Below, one piece after another: positions 11,377 to 22,101 of a DNA stretch of 64,000 nt. This DNA comes from Paraniabella defluvii (GTDB lineage: Bacteria; Bacteroidota; Bacteroidia; Chitinophagales; Chitinophagaceae), in the NCBI GenBank assembly GCA_019316985.1, contig CP079215.1, positions 2,294,001 to 2,358,000 on the forward strand, given 5' to 3'. Numbering within the stretch: position 1 is the first letter of the stretch; each line of letters starts with the position of its first letter. The notes under the pieces are model-generated. The model worked only from the letters and a program-made list of their open reading frames with translations, was not told where the DNA came from and did not search any database. A program made the position numbers and the translations under genes.

Positions 11377-11934
11377 TTAGCTTTTCTTTATATACTTTGT
11401 AAGAATAACAATAGTTTGTTCGTTGATCTTTCCTTCAATCTGGTCAGTATTATCCGGTACCAGTCTTATCCGCCTTACCACAGTTCCTTTGGCCGCCGTA
11501 AAGCTGGTTCCCTTAACATTGAGGCCCTGGGTAAGCGTAACAGTGTCGCCGCTTTCCAGGGTATTGCCAAAGGCATCCCTATGCACTTCGGCCACTTCAA
11601 ACGCGTTAAGCGCCCATTGAATAACGGGTTCTTCCAATTCAATAGATTGTATAACATCATTTGCCCATTCGTTGTCTTTGCAGGTATACAGCAGCCGGTA
11701 ACTTAAAGCCTGTACGGCCGGTTCAGCGCTCCAGATACTTCCTTCCAGGCATCTCCAGTACTCGCTTTTATCTTCCTTTTCGATGGCAGTTGAACATGTG
11801 TCACAAATCGCTACCTGGTTATCGACAGAACTGTCGTTTTTAGGACTTACTGTATATTCCTGTGTTGCCGGTAAGGTTGAACAAAGTTCGCAGGTTCCTC
11901 CGTTTCGGTCTGATAGTTTTGTATTGATTGCCAT
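11377..11934 (-). CDS. PhnA/YjdM-type zinc-ribbon protein
   Basis: Intact 185-residue protein. The N-terminus has two Cys pairs (CELC at about residues 16-19 and CDTC at about 44-47) forming a zinc ribbon. The C-terminal domain has the PhnA signature: DAFGNTLESGDTVTLTQGLNVKGTS followed by KGTVVRRIRLVPDNTDQIEGKINEQTIVILTKYIKKS. Despite the name, this family (E. coli YjdM) is not shown to be needed for phosphonate use, so the function is unknown. It is monocistronic, convergent with the GH3 gene, and carries a TACCTTTG promoter box 19 bp upstream of its ATG. Confidence 0.88.
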   Translation of the reverse strand: MAINTKLSDRNGGTCELCSTLPATQEYTVSPKNDSSVDNQVAICDTCSTAIEKEDKSEYWRCLEGSIWSAEPAVQALSYRLLYTCKDNEWANDVIQSIELEEPVIQWALNAFEVAEVHRDAFGNTLESGDTVTLTQGLNVKGTSFTAAKGTVVRRIRLVPDNTDQIEGKINEQTIVILTKYIKKS

Positions 11935-11953
11935 ATCTTATTTTAAAATTTCG

Positions 11954-11961
11954 CAAAGGTA
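11954..11961 (-). promoter_or_regulatory. -7 box of the phnA-like gene
   Basis: On the minus strand this reads TACCTTTG, matching the Bacteroidota -7 consensus TAnnTTTG, 19 bp before the ATG. I see no clear -33 TTTG. Confidence 0.45.
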
Positions 11962-12020
11962 ACATTAATGTGCTTGCCCGCTTTTATTAAATACACGAAC
12001 TTTATCAGGGAAGAAAAAGA

Positions 12021-12028
12021 TACATTTG
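12021..12028 (+). promoter_or_regulatory. -7 box of the SRPBCC gene
   Basis: TACATTTG matches TAnnTTTG and ends 22 bp before the ATG at 12051. With the box at 11954-11961 it forms a divergent promoter region. Confidence 0.4.
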
Positions 12029-12050
12029 AATACCTGTTAAAAATAAGACT

Positions 12051-12499
12051 ATGACAAACGATGTTGTAATTGAAACACAAATGATGATACGAAAGCCTGC
12101 AGCGATTGTGTTTAATGCTTTTATTGATCCTGTGATTACCACAAAATTCTGGTTTACCAAATCAAGCGGACCACTCGAAGAAGGTAAGACGGTTACCTGG
12201 GAATGGGAGATGTACAAAGTGTCCAGCGAAGTAACCACGAAAAAATCATTCCCGGAAAGCTTATTTCAACCGAATGGGGTAACCCTGTTACTACCGTTGA
12301 TTATGAGTTTACTGCGTTAACGGAAAGCACCACCTATGTGGTGATTAAGAACTATGGCTTTAATCTTTCCGGTAAAGAGTTGATTGCTGCGGTAATGGAC
12401 AATACAGGAGGCTTTACAACGGTGCTCGACGGGTTAAAAGCTTACCTGGAATACGGTATCGAATTAAACCTGGTGGGAGATAAGTTCATCAAAAACTAA
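12051..12499 (+). CDS. SRPBCC (AHSA1/START-like) domain protein
   Basis: About 150 residues of the Bet v1/AHSA1-like fold, small hydrophobic-ligand-binding or co-chaperone-like proteins. Typical features are the N-terminal beta strand VIETQMMIRKPAAIVFNAFIDP, the motif TTKFWFTKSSGPLEEGKTVTWEWEMY and the long C-terminal helix GGFTTVLDGLKAYLEYGIELNLVGDKF. One frameshift lies near 12240, where a base is lost in the CCACGAAAAAATC run. It stands alone, divergent from the phnA-like gene. The biochemical role is unknown; a ligand or enzymatic function cannot be read from the sequence. Confidence 0.8.
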
Positions 12500-12575
12500 T
12501 AAAAATAATGCATGGTTTTTAAGACTGCGCAATAAAAGAGCTACTGGCATAGTGTGTGCTGTAGAATGGAATTGC

Positions 12576-12583
12576 TATATTTG
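12576..12583 (+). promoter_or_regulatory. -7 box of the ECF sigma gene
   Basis: TATATTTG matches TAnnTTTG, 17 bp before the sigma factor ATG at 12601. The predicted transcript leader is about 13 nt. Confidence 0.45.
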
Positions 12584-12600
12584 TTTTGACGCTTGCTTGC

Positions 12601-13206
12601 ATGATGCACGAAGATATATCGCCCGATAACGTTTTTACTGAGAAATGGAAGCACCTGATTGCCGTTGGTAATGAAGATGCCTTCAGGCAGATGTTTAATG
12701 CCTATGCCCCCGCTTAACCGCATTTGCTTACTCTATCACAAAGAACCGCGAAGCCGCTGTAGAAATAATGGATGAAGTGTTCGTTAAAATATGGAAGCAC
12801 AAAGAGCAGCTGGTGCAGGTTACTAATATTACTACCTACCTGTATACGGCAACAAAAATACCGCCTTGAACTTCCTGTCCCATAAAAGCAGGGAAACGCA
12901 GCTCTATGCCTTCGATTTTATTAATGTTGAGCTTAGAGAAGAAGAAAGGCCCGATCAGCAGCTGATTTCTTCAGAGATCTTTTCCAAAATAAAAAGGCCG
13001 TGGATGAACTACCTCCCAAGTGTAAAATAATTTTCAAACTGGTTCGCGAAGACGGCTTAAAATACAAGGAAGCTGCCGAAGTGTTAGGCGTTTCAGAAAA
13101 GACCATTGACGCGCAAATGGTAATTGCTGTAAAACGTATCGGGGAAGCTGTTGGCAGGTATTTTGACTACTTTCCGGCAAGATTTCAAAAAAATAAAAAT
13201 TTTTAG
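12601..13206 (+). CDS. RNA polymerase ECF-type sigma-70 factor
   Basis: ECF sigma factor of about 200 residues of the Bacteroidota FecI-like group. Region 2 reads FRQMFNAYAPRLTAFAYSITKNREAAVEIMDEVFVKIWKHKEQL and region 4 reads VDELPPKCKIIFKLVREDGLKYKEAAEVLGVSEKTIDAQMVIAVKRI, a helix-turn-helix for -35 recognition. Frameshifts lie near 12713, 12858 and 12990. It is followed 42 bp later by fecR and then a susCD pair, the standard order for cell-surface signalling, where FecR holds the sigma factor until the STN domain of the SusC transducer signals ligand. It likely activates the susCD genes downstream. Confidence 0.88.
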
Positions 13207-13248
13207 GGTCTTTTTTTTCTTTCGGCTGTCTTATATAAGAGAAGCCAT

Positions 13249-14322
13249 ATGCAGGAAAAACTGGCCATATTATTATCCCGCAAATTATCAGGAGAAGCTA
13301 CGCCTGATGAGTTGAGCGCGTTGGAAAAATGGATCAGGGATAATCCTCAGGATCATTATGTTATCGAGGCAGTGCAGCTATACTGGCACAATACGGCTGC
13401 GCAGGACTTTTCAATATTTCAGATAACGCTCACTTTGAGCGGATGCTGAATAAGGCGGAAACACCGGTAGTTGCCATGCAGGCCCCGCAAAAACTTTCAA
13501 AATATAAGCCCGTTTGGCTGAAATGGGCTGCTGCTGCCGTTTTTGTTGGGTGTATGATATCCGGCGCCGTAATATTTAATCAACACGCACATCAGGGAGA
13601 AACAACCGCAAAAGATGATATCGTAACTACCAGGGGAACCAAGTCGAAGATTATTTTACCTGATGGAACGAAAGTTTGGTTGAATGCAGATACGCGGCTT
13701 CATTTTGATAAAGAGTTCAACGGTGTTTTGCGCGAAGTGTATCTCGATGGTGAGGCTTTTTCGATGTTACAAAAGATAAGAACCGCCCTTTTATCGTGCA
13801 TACTTCCGACATTGATAACGGGTACTGGGCACTGCTTTTAACGTAAAATCTTATAAAGAAGAAGCTACCATTGAAGCCACGCTCATCCACGGTTCCATAC
13901 AGGTAACCAGGCAAAAGGAATGCATTCCTAAAATAATTTTAAGTCCGCATGAGAAGCTGGTATTTAATAAGTTGGTCGGGAAAACACCTGAGTCGCCCGA
14001 TCACCTGCTGCCGGTCAAAGAAAAAGATCCTCAATACCTGGTCTCAAAAATTTTACAAAATACAAACAACGACTCATCCATTGTAGAAACAGCCTGGGTT
14101 CACAACAGGTTATTATTTGACGGAGATACCTTTAAACAACTGGCGGTAAAAATGGAACGCTGGTTTGATGTTCAAATAAAATTTGAGAATGCTGAGGTAG
14201 CCAATTACCGGCTGCGGGGAGCGTTTGAAGATGAAACGATTGGGGAAGCCTTAAAAGCCCTGCAACAGATTGCCCATTTTAAATTTACCATAAGAGATAA
14301 AACTGTAACGATCGCAAAATAA
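13249..14322 (+). CDS. fecR: FecR-family anti-sigma factor
   Basis: Inner-membrane anti-sigma protein of about 360 residues. The cytoplasmic N-terminus (KLSGEATPDELSALEKWIRDNPQD) would hold the sigma factor, a single membrane helix follows (WLKWAAAAVFVGCMISGAVIF), and the periplasmic part has the FecR domain (TTRGTKSKIILPDGTKVWLNADTRLHFDKEF ... REVYLDGEAFFDV ... VLGTAFNVKSY) and the C-terminal DUF4974/STN-like domain (FDGDTFKQLAVKMERWFDVQIKFEN ... IGEALKALQQIAHFKFTIRDKTVTIAK). Frameshifts lie near 13410, 13765 and 13825. It lies between the sigma factor and the STN-bearing SusC. Confidence 0.9.
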
Positions 14323-14417
14323 AAAACCGGAGAATGCTGCAACATTCGCCGGCGGTAAGAAAACGGAATGCCATATGAAAGGAGCAATTCCTATTGTTTA
14401 ACTCTAAAATCAAAAGT

Positions 14418-17400
14418 ATGAAAAAAACGTACTGAAGGGGCTTCTATTCCCTTCAGGGGCGCTGCTCAAAACCTTGCTTGTTATGAAGCTTGCTATTGCT
14501 ATTGTGTTGTTTACTGCTTTTCAGGTACAGGCCGGCAATGCCTCGGGCCAGGGCATATCTCTTAACCTAAAAACACCGATGTAAGAACCGTGCTTACAGC
14601 CATCGAAAAAAGCACGCGTTACCGGTTTATTTACAATTATGATTTAAGCGGGTTAAAAACCCAACTGGATTTCAAAGCTAAAGAAGCTTCTTTAAATGAG
14701 GTGCTGGAAAAGCTGCTCGAGGGTAATAATCTCACCTTTAAAAAGCTTAACAGGAATCTTATAGCCATTGTGTCCACCATTAAAGAAGAACAGCAGCAGA
14801 CACAGGTTACAGGTAAAGTAACAGACACCAAGGGCGATCCTATTCCGGGGCGTCAATTACAGAAAAAGGCACAACCAATGGTGTGGTTTCCGACGATAAA
14901 GGCCAGTACAAAATTACCGTGGGCGATGGCGCCGTACTGGTAGTAAGCGCAGTGGGCTTCCAGCAGCAGGAGGTCATTGTTGGCACCCAGACAGAAATTA
15001 ATATTGCGCTTGAAACCTCTGTGTCGAGCTTAAATGAGGTAATTGTTATAGGATATGGAACGCAAAGGAAAAAAGACCTTACGGGTTCGGTTGCAGTGGT
15101 AGACATGAAGGAATTGAAGGCGCAGCCCGCTGCCAGCCCGCTGGAGGCGTTACAAGGCAAGGCGGCCGGTGTACAAATAGTAAACGACGGATCGCCAGGG
15201 GCTACGCCACAAATTCGCATTCGTGGTTTTAGCACCATTAATAATAATGATCCTCTATTTATTATTGATGGAATGCCTTACCAGGGTAAACTAAGCTGGT
15301 TAAGCTCCAACGATATAGAAAGTATGCAAGTGCTAAAAGATGCATCTGCTGCCTCTATATACGGATCAAGAGCCAATAACGGGGTAGTGATCATCACCAC
15401 CAAAAAAGGCAGGTCGGGAAAGCCACAGGTTAACCTGGATATTTATTACGGCAGCCAGAACCCCAATCGCAGCCGTTTTCCTACTTATCTGAATCCGCAA
15501 CAGTTTGCCGAGTACCTGTTTACAGGGTATAGAAACGCAGGGTTAGATCCTACCAAAACAGATTATTATGGTACCAATGCCAATCAGCCAACATTGCCCG
15601 AATACTTGTTGGCCGGCAGCACCAACGGTCAAAAGATCACTCCAGCAATGGTAGACCGTCGCTTTATAGGTACACCACCAGTCAAAGCACTTTTTACCAG
15701 ATTACTAAAGCCAATCAGCAAGGCACCGACTGGTTTAGAACCATTACCCAAAACGCACCCATGCAAAATTATCAGCTCACTGTGAGCGGAGGTTCAGAGA
15801 AGTCCAACTATGCGGTAAGTGGCGGCTATCTCAACCAGGAGGGAATTGTTAAGTACACAGGCTTTAAGCGTTATACCATAAGGGCAAATACCAACTTTAC
15901 TTTGTTGAACGATCGCCTGCAATTAGGGAGAATATTCAATACTCAAGAACCCAGGGTGTTGGGTTTGCAACCAACGTAAATACCCCGGGTAGTTATATGG
16001 GTGAAGGATCTCCTATAGGATGGGCCTATCGCATTCAAACTATCATCCCTGTATATGATATTATGGGCAATTTTGCCGGTAGCAGAGGCAACCTGCTCGG
16101 AAATGCAGAAAACCCTCTGGCAGTACTGGTACGTGGAAAAGATAATTTAAATACCAGTAACCAGTTCTTCGGAAGCGCTTTTGCCGATCTTAAAATACTG
16201 GAGGGACTGAATTTAAGAACTACCTATGGCGTACGTTACGAAACCTGGAATGGGGTTTCAGTAACTTACCCCAATCCCGAGCGTGCAGAAGGTAGTTATG
16301 ATAACCACTCCTTCAGCGAAAATATGGGTTGGGGCACAGACTGGACCTGGTCTAATACACTGACCTATAAAAAGCAATTCAACGAGAATCATGAGATCAC
16401 TGTTTTAGCAGGTACCGAAGCGATCAAAGCAAACGGCCGTATTTTAAGAGGCTCTGCTAATGGCTTTTATTTAATGGGTGATATGAATTATTACTACATG
16501 AATACGGCCAATTCCTCGCCTGTGGCTGCAAATGATATTATACAGCCCAGTTCTCTTTTCTCTATATTGGGTAGGGTAGATTATAGCCTTATGGATAAAT
16601 ACCTGATCTCTGCTACATTACGCCGCGACGGTTCCTCAAGGTTCGGCTCTAATAACCAGTATGGAAATTTTCCGGCAGCCAGTGTAGCATGGCGGCTTTC
16701 TAATGAAGAATTTTTTAAAACAGTTACCTGGGTAAATGATCTGAAGCTTCGTGCCGGTTACGGTGTTACCGGTAACCAGTCCATCCGCGATTTCGAATTT
16801 CTAAAAAGATTACACAGCTTCTCTGAACAATTCTTTCTATCCGATCAACGGAAGCTTGTCAAGCGGTGTGTGGATTGCGAATTATGACAATAAGGACGTA
16901 AAATGGGAACAGGCCCAGTCTTTGAACCTTGGGATTGACTTTACTTTGTTCAATAATAAATTAGGAGGTTCATTCGATGTTTACAATAAAAAAACCAAAG
17001 ACCTTTTATATGTTTTGAATCTGCCGGCACAGGCCATCGGTGGCGGTCAATCGCCTTTGTGAACCTGGGGAACATGAGTAATAAAGGTTTCGAAATAGCA
17101 TTGAATTATCATTATTCAAGCCTTGCGCCAACCAATCCGTTTTCGTTAGACGTTGGCGTTAATTTGTCTAGGAATATCAACGAGTTAACAAAGCTGGCAG
17201 ATGGTGTAAAAAGAACCTTCCTGTTAAGCAACCGCTCTGTACAGCCCTCTGTACTACAGGCAGGTCTTCCCTTCGGCGCTTTTTATGGATACAAAGTGGA
17301 AGGCATCTTCAAGTCTGCGGAAGAAATCGCCGGCGCCGCTACCCAACCAGGGGCACATTTGGGAGGTTTCAGGTATGCCGATGTATCAGGTCCCGATGGC

Positions 17401-17964
17401 AGGCCTGACGGAATTATTAATGATGAGGACCGCACGTTTATTGGGAATCCGCATCCCGACTTTATTTATGGACTTAACCTGAATGCCCGCTATTATAATT
17501 TTGATGTTTCGTTATTCTTTAACGGATCGCAGGGTAATGAATTGTTTGATATGACCCGCCTGTACACCGATCTTAGCCTGTTTGACGGAGCCGTGAGTGA
17601 CAGGATGCTCAATGCATGGAGCCCCACCAATACCAGCAGCAATATACCTGCTCCTTACCGGGACCGGCCGGCTATCGAAATGCTTTCGAACAGCTATTTT
17701 GTACAGGATGGTAGTTATTTGAAGCTGAAATTACTGCAAATAGGCTACAATTTCAAGTTCAAAGGCGCTTTACAGGATAAGGTGAAAAACTGCAGGCTTT
17801 ATGTAAGCGGCACTAATTTATTTACTGTTACCAAATACACAGGTTTGGATCCTGAAGTTACTTCTTCTCCCGGAAGCTCCGGCGCCTGGGCTGCACCTGG
17901 AGTGGATATGGGTATGTACCCCATGTCTCGTCAGTTCCTGGTAGGGTTAAATGTTACATTCTAA
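14418..17964 (+). CDS. SusC/RagA-family TonB-dependent transducer-transporter with STN domain
   Basis: About 1,180 residues. After the signal region (LLVMKLAIAIVLFTAFQVQAG) comes an STN domain (ISLNLKNTDVRTVLTAIEKSTRYRF ... ASLNEVLEKLLEGNNLTFKKL), the periplasmic signalling module that contacts FecR. Then a CarboxypepD_reg domain (TGKVTDTKGDPIPGASI), the SusC linker NEVIVIGYGTQRKKDLTGSV, the TonB plug (PLEALQGKAAGVQIVNDG ... IRIRGFSTINNNDPLFIIDG ... DIESMQVLKDASAASIYGSRANNGVVIITTKKG), and a barrel ending in FLVGLNVTF. Frameshifts include sites near 14575, 14845, 15660, 15930, 16815 and 17055. The STN domain separates it from the SusC at 26852-29987, which lacks one, and fits the upstream sigma/FecR pair. 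Confidence 0.93.
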
Positions 17965-17988
17965 ACCTCGATCTAAAAATATATAACG

Positions 17989-19693
17989 ATGAAAAATTTA
18001 TATAAATCTTTTTTATACTCTGTTTGCTGTTAATTGTTTATTCCTGTGGAAAAGGCTTTTTGGAACAGAAGCCACAGGCGATCCTTTCAGAAGAGCAACT
18101 AAAAGGAACCAAAGGCGTGGAGTCGGCGCTGATAGGGGCTTACGGAATCATGAACGGAAACATCAGCGGCACCTGGGGAAACTATTCAAGTTCTCCAAGT
18201 CAGTGGCTATTTGGAGAAGTGGGCTCCGACAATGCTCATAAAGGAAGTAATTCGCTCGATCAGTCTCCGATGAACGACATTGAACTGCATCGTGTAGATC
18301 CCTCCAATGACAACTTCCCACTATGTGGCGCGTTTATTACGAAGGTATCGGACGCTGTAATTTAACGCTAAGCCTGCTCAAAGCGGTGCAGGAAGGCAGT
18401 GGTGAAAAATTGAGCGATCAGAGAGCTAAAGAAATCACCGGCGAAGCCAGGCTGCTGCGCGGGCATTATTATTTTTTCCTGGCAAGAGTGTTCAGGGATA
18501 TACCCTATGTGGATGAAACCATGAGCACGCAAGATGCTGCCAAAGTTAAAAATGATAAAGATGTTTTTCCTATGATCGAAGCCGACTTTAAAGCAGCTAT
18601 TGACAACCTTCCCGCTGAAAAGCCATTGGGCGATGTAGGACGGGGAGACAAGCGGGCAGCACAGGCTTATTTGGGAAAACTGTATCTCTATCAAAAAAGT
18701 ATGCAGAAGCGTTACCCTTGTTCCAGGAAGTGATCAACAATAAGCCTGCCTTAAGTACGCTGGCCTTTGACGCCAACTTCAACATCAAAACAAAGAACGG
18801 ACCCGAAGGCATCCTGGTTTCCCAAAGTATCATTAACCCCGACGGCAGCGGTGACAACGGGAATGTGGGGATATGCTGGGCGGACTGTACGGCGGACCTA
18901 TTAACTGCTGCGGCTTTTTCAGCCTACGGTAGACCTGGTAAACTCTTTTAAAGTAGATGCGAACGGCCTGCCGTTTTTGGATGGCAGCTACCGCAATAAT
19001 CCTTATGTGTCAGACCAGGGCTTAACCGGGGCCGAAAGGGATAATTATAAGGTAAATACCGCTATAGCATTCGATCCCCGCCTGGACTATACCGTAGGCC
19101 GGAGGGATGTTAATTATCGCGACTGGGGTGTATTGCAAAGCTCCTGGATTCGCGACCAGGCTTTTAGCGGTCCTTTTGTTGGGGTTAAACAAATGATCAA
19201 TGTTGCCGATATGGATGGAAATGTGTCACCAGGTACCAGCAATATCACGGCGCAAAATGTAAACATCATTCGCTTGTCCGATGTTTACCTGATGGCTGCC
19301 GAATGCGCAGTAGAAACCAATGCACTTCCGTTGGCGATGAATATGGTAAATGCCGTAAGGTTGCGTGCTGCCAATTTGCCGGCGGTGAAAGCCAGCTCGG
19401 GTGCGGCGGCTGCACAATATATGGTAAAGCCCTACACTTCTTTTCCTAACCAGGCCTATGCCCGTAATGCGGTTCGGTTTGAACGAAGGCTGGAACTCGC
19501 ACTGGAAGGTCACCGGTTTTTCGACCTGGTACGTTGGGGCACTGCTAAATCGGTATTGGAGCCCTTTATGGAATTCGAGAAAAAATATGTAGCAGCGTCA
19601 AGAACGATTACTTATACCGATAAAAACAATTATCTGCCCTTGCCACAGGAGCAGATCGACCGGGCACAGGGTGCACTAACCCAAAACCAGTAA
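17989..19693 (+). CDS. SusD/RagB-family lipoprotein
   Basis: Partner of the preceding SusC, about 565 residues. The N-terminus is MKNLYKSFLYSVCLLLIVYSCGKGFLEQKPQ with lipobox Cys and the SusD start motif. Core motifs are KEITGEARLLRGHYYFFLARVFRDIPYVDE and, near the end, NAVRFERRLELALEGHRFFDLVRWGTAKSVL followed by NNYLPLPQEQIDRAQGALTQNQ. Frameshifts lie near 18017, 18318, 18700 and 18890-18940. It is followed by a symmetric terminator shared with pheS. No glycoside hydrolase follows, so the ligand of this pair is not predictable from the window. Confidence 0.92.
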
Positions 19694-19705
19694 CCCATTC
19701 TACCT

Positions 19706-19755
19706 TAAATAAGAAATTCCCGTCTGTTCTATCCAGACGGGAATTTCTTATTTAA
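19706..19755. terminator. Bidirectional terminator between susD and pheS
   Basis: TAAATAAGAAATTCCCGTCTG pairs with CAGACGGGAATTTCTTATTTA across the loop TTCTATC, about 20 perfect base pairs with A/T-rich ends on both sides, between two convergent genes. Confidence 0.85.
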
Positions 19756-19799
19756 TAACCTGTTTAAAAAGCCTTGTAAGTGTAAAATGCAGCAGGGCG

Positions 19800-20840
19800 T
19801 TAAGTAGCACTCGTAAACTGTTTCAAAAACCGCACATCGTTCTCGCTAAACAGGCGGATATCATTAATACCATATTTCAGCATCGCGGGGCGTTCTACAC
19901 CCATACCAAAGGCAAAACCGGTATATTTCTCAGGATTGATACCACAGTTTTGTAATACATTGGGATGTATCATACCGCAACCTAAAATCTCCACCCATCC
20001 TGTTTTCTTACAAATATTACAGCCGCTACCACCGCAGATAAAGCAGCTTACATCCATTTCGGCGCTGGGCTCTGTAAAAGGAAAATAAGAAGGACGGAAC
20101 CGTACCCGAACGTCCTGTCCGTACATTTCCTTTACAAAGAAGTATAATGTTTGCTTCAGATCGGCAAAGGATACATTTTCATCTATATACAAGCCTTCTA
20201 CCTGGTGGAAAAAGCAATGGCTCCTGGCGCTGATGGTTTCATTACGGTACACACGGCCGGGACAAATAACACGGATGGGCAGTTTACCTTTTTCCATTTC
20301 CCTTATTTGCGTATTACTGGTATGCGTACGCAACAGCCAGTCTACAGCGCTGTTTTTACCCGCGTCTACATAAAAAGTATCCTGCATATCGCGCGCAGGA
20401 TGGTGCTCCGGCATGTTCAGGGCAGTAAAGTTGTGCCAGTCGTCTTCAATTTCCGGTCCTTCGGCCACCGCAAATCCTAATCGCTGGAAAATGGAAATGA
20501 TGCGGTTACGCATTAAAGAAATGGGATGACGGCTACCCAGGGGTGTTTCGTCGCCGGGCAGGCTTAAATCGAGGGAATCTGTTTGACTTTCGGTGCCTGA
20601 GCTGGTTTCCTTCAGCGCCTCAAATTTCGCCTCGGCAAACTGTTTAAACTCATTCAGTATCTGCCCTGCTTCGCGTTTTTGTTCATTGGGTACATTTTTC
20701 ATTTCACCCATAATGCCTTTTACAAGGCCCTTGGTACCCAGCCATTTAATACGAAATTCTTCAATCTGCTTGTCATCTGCTGCACTAAAAGCTTCAATTT
20801 CACTTTTGTACGCGGCTATTTTTTGTAACAAATCCTGCAT
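19800..20840 (-). CDS. pheS: Phenylalanine--tRNA ligase alpha subunit
   Basis: Intact class II aminoacyl-tRNA synthetase subunit, 346 residues from the ATG (MQDLLQKIAAYKSEI). The N-terminal coiled-coil for tRNA binding is followed by the catalytic core: LPGDETPLGSRHPISLMRNRIISIFQRLGF, DDWHNFTALNMPEHHPARDMQDTFYV, RTHTSNTQIREME (motif 2 area), RVYRNETISARSHCFFHQVEGLYID and the motif 3 region GFAFGMGVERPAMLKYGINDIRLF. A four-Cys cluster (CFICGGSGCNICKKTGW) is the usual insertion in this lineage. A TTG 9 bp upstream could extend it, but the -7 box overlaps that extension, favouring the ATG. No pheT is adjacent, as is common in Bacteroidota. Confidence 0.96.
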   Translation of the reverse strand: MQDLLQKIAAYKSEIEAFSAADDKQIEEFRIKWLGTKGLVKGIMGEMKNVPNEQKREAGQILNEFKQFAEAKFEALKETSSGTESQTDSLDLSLPGDETPLGSRHPISLMRNRIISIFQRLGFAVAEGPEIEDDWHNFTALNMPEHHPARDMQDTFYVDAGKNSAVDWLLRTHTSNTQIREMEKGKLPIRVICPGRVYRNETISARSHCFFHQVEGLYIDENVSFADLKQTLYFFVKEMYGQDVRVRFRPSYFPFTEPSAEMDVSCFICGGSGCNICKKTGWVEILGCGMIHPNVLQNCGINPEKYTGFAFGMGVERPAMLKYGINDIRLFSENDVRFLKQFTSAT

Positions 20841-20846
20841 AAGCCG

Positions 20847-20854
20847 CAAAGATA
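20847..20854 (-). promoter_or_regulatory. -7 box of pheS; near-leaderless start
   Basis: TATCTTTG on the minus strand, separated from the pheS ATG by only 6 bp. If transcription starts about 5 nt after the box, the leader is 1-2 nt. Confidence 0.5.
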
Positions 20855-20971
20855 GCCAATGTAAAATGGAAAATGATAGTTAACGGGGCGTTTGAAAGGT
20901 TTTGGTAAAAAAGGTTATACCCTATAAAGTTACGAATATTTAAATTGTCTGTGTTTTATAAAAGGTACCCG

Positions 20972-20979
20972 TAATTTTG
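20972..20979 (+). promoter_or_regulatory. -7 box of metF
   Basis: TAATTTTG matches TAnnTTTG, 20 bp before the metF ATG at 21000. It lies in the divergent pheS-metF promoter region. Confidence 0.45.
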
Positions 20980-20999
20980 CACCCTACAAAAACGCAGGA

Positions 21000-21957
21000 A
21001 TGAAGGTAATTGATCACATCAACAGGGCAAAGGCTAAAAACGAAACGCTGATCTCCTTTGAAATACTTCCTCCATTGAAAGGAAAGGGAATTGAAGGATT
21101 GTATGAACATTTAGATCCCCTGATGGAGTTTAAACCTGCGTATATTAATGTTACCTATCACCGCAGCGAGCACGAATTCAGGAAAAACCCCGACGGGAGC
21201 TTTAAAAAAGTAACCATTCGTAAGCGACCCGGCACCGAGAGCATTTGCGCTGCCATTATGAATAAATATAATGTAGACACAGTGCCTCACCTGATCTGTG
21301 GCGGATTCAGCGTAATGGAAACGGAAGATGCCCTGATCAACCTGAACTACCTGGGTATTGATAATGTACTGGTTTTACGCGGGGATGCTGCTAAAAATGA
21401 AACAGCCTTTATTCCACAACCAGACGGGCATTTATACGCCGTTGATCTACTAAAGCAGGTTGTGAACCTGAATAATGGTATTTATCTGGAAGAAGAACTG
21501 CTGAATAGCCGCAAAACAGATTTCTGTATTGGCGTAGCCGGATACCCCGAAAAGCATTTTGAAGCGCCGAATATGCAGACCGATCTGGCATACCTGAAAG
21601 CAAAAGTGGATGCCGGCGCCGATTATATTGTCACACAGATGTTTTTGACAATGCAAAATATTACGCATTTGTAGAAGCCTGCCGAACCAACGGTATTAAT
21701 GTGCCTATTATACCCGGACTAAAACCTGTTTACAGTAAAAAACAATTAACCATACTCCCAAAATATTCTCGATCGACCTGCCGCAGGAACTGTCTGACGA
21801 AATTTCTAAATGCAGGAGCAGTGCAGAAGTGGAAAAAGTAGGAGAGGACTGGTTGCTGGCGCAGAGCCAGGATCTGAAGAAAAACGGCGCCCCGGGGTTA
21901 CACTATTACACTTTAGGTAAACCCGGCATTGTAGCCAATGTGATTAAAAGGCTTTGA
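21000..21957 (+). CDS. metF: Methylenetetrahydrofolate reductase
   Basis: Flavin-dependent TIM-barrel enzyme reducing 5,10-methylene-THF to 5-methyl-THF for methionine synthesis, about 318 residues. Diagnostic blocks are ISFEILPPLKGKGIEGLYEHLDPL (catalytic Glu of the FE-PP motif), PAYINVTYHR, HLICGGFSVMETEDALINLNYLGIDNVLVLRGDAAKNE and DFCIGVAGYPEKHFEAPN, then ADYIVTQMFFDNAKYYAFVEACR and VPIIPGLKPV. A single T is missing in the run at about 21645 (reads MFLTMQ instead of MFFDN) and another base near 21755. The gene is otherwise complete to its stop. A single housekeeping copy interrupted this way argues for sequence error. Confidence 0.94.
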
Positions 21958-22013
21958 TAAATGGGCCTGGTGCAATGAATTTGAAATCATTTTTTAAAAC
22001 ATAAACAACCCAG

Positions 22014-22097
22014 TGTACGATGTTTGTTGTACGATGTACGTGCAGCAAATCAGAATAGTATATAGTATATCGTACATCTAACATCTTAAATCGTACA
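22014..22097. repeat. Imperfect 27-bp inverted repeat built from TGTACGAT units
   Basis: Four copies of an octamer: TGTACGAT at 22014-22021 and 22028-22035, and its complement ATCGTACA at 22069-22076 and 22090-22097. The arms 22014-22040 and 22071-22097 match at about 21 of 27 positions, separated by about 30 bp, between metF and rlmD. Confidence 0.6.
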
Positions 22098-22101
22098 TAT
22101 A

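Noticed and set aside
20841..20849. TTG start extending pheS by three residues
   Set aside because: The -7 box overlaps this extension, so the TTG would fall before or at the transcription start.
22014..22097. CRISPR-like repeats
   Set aside because: The octamers occur in opposed orientations with irregular spacing and no unique spacers of constant length.
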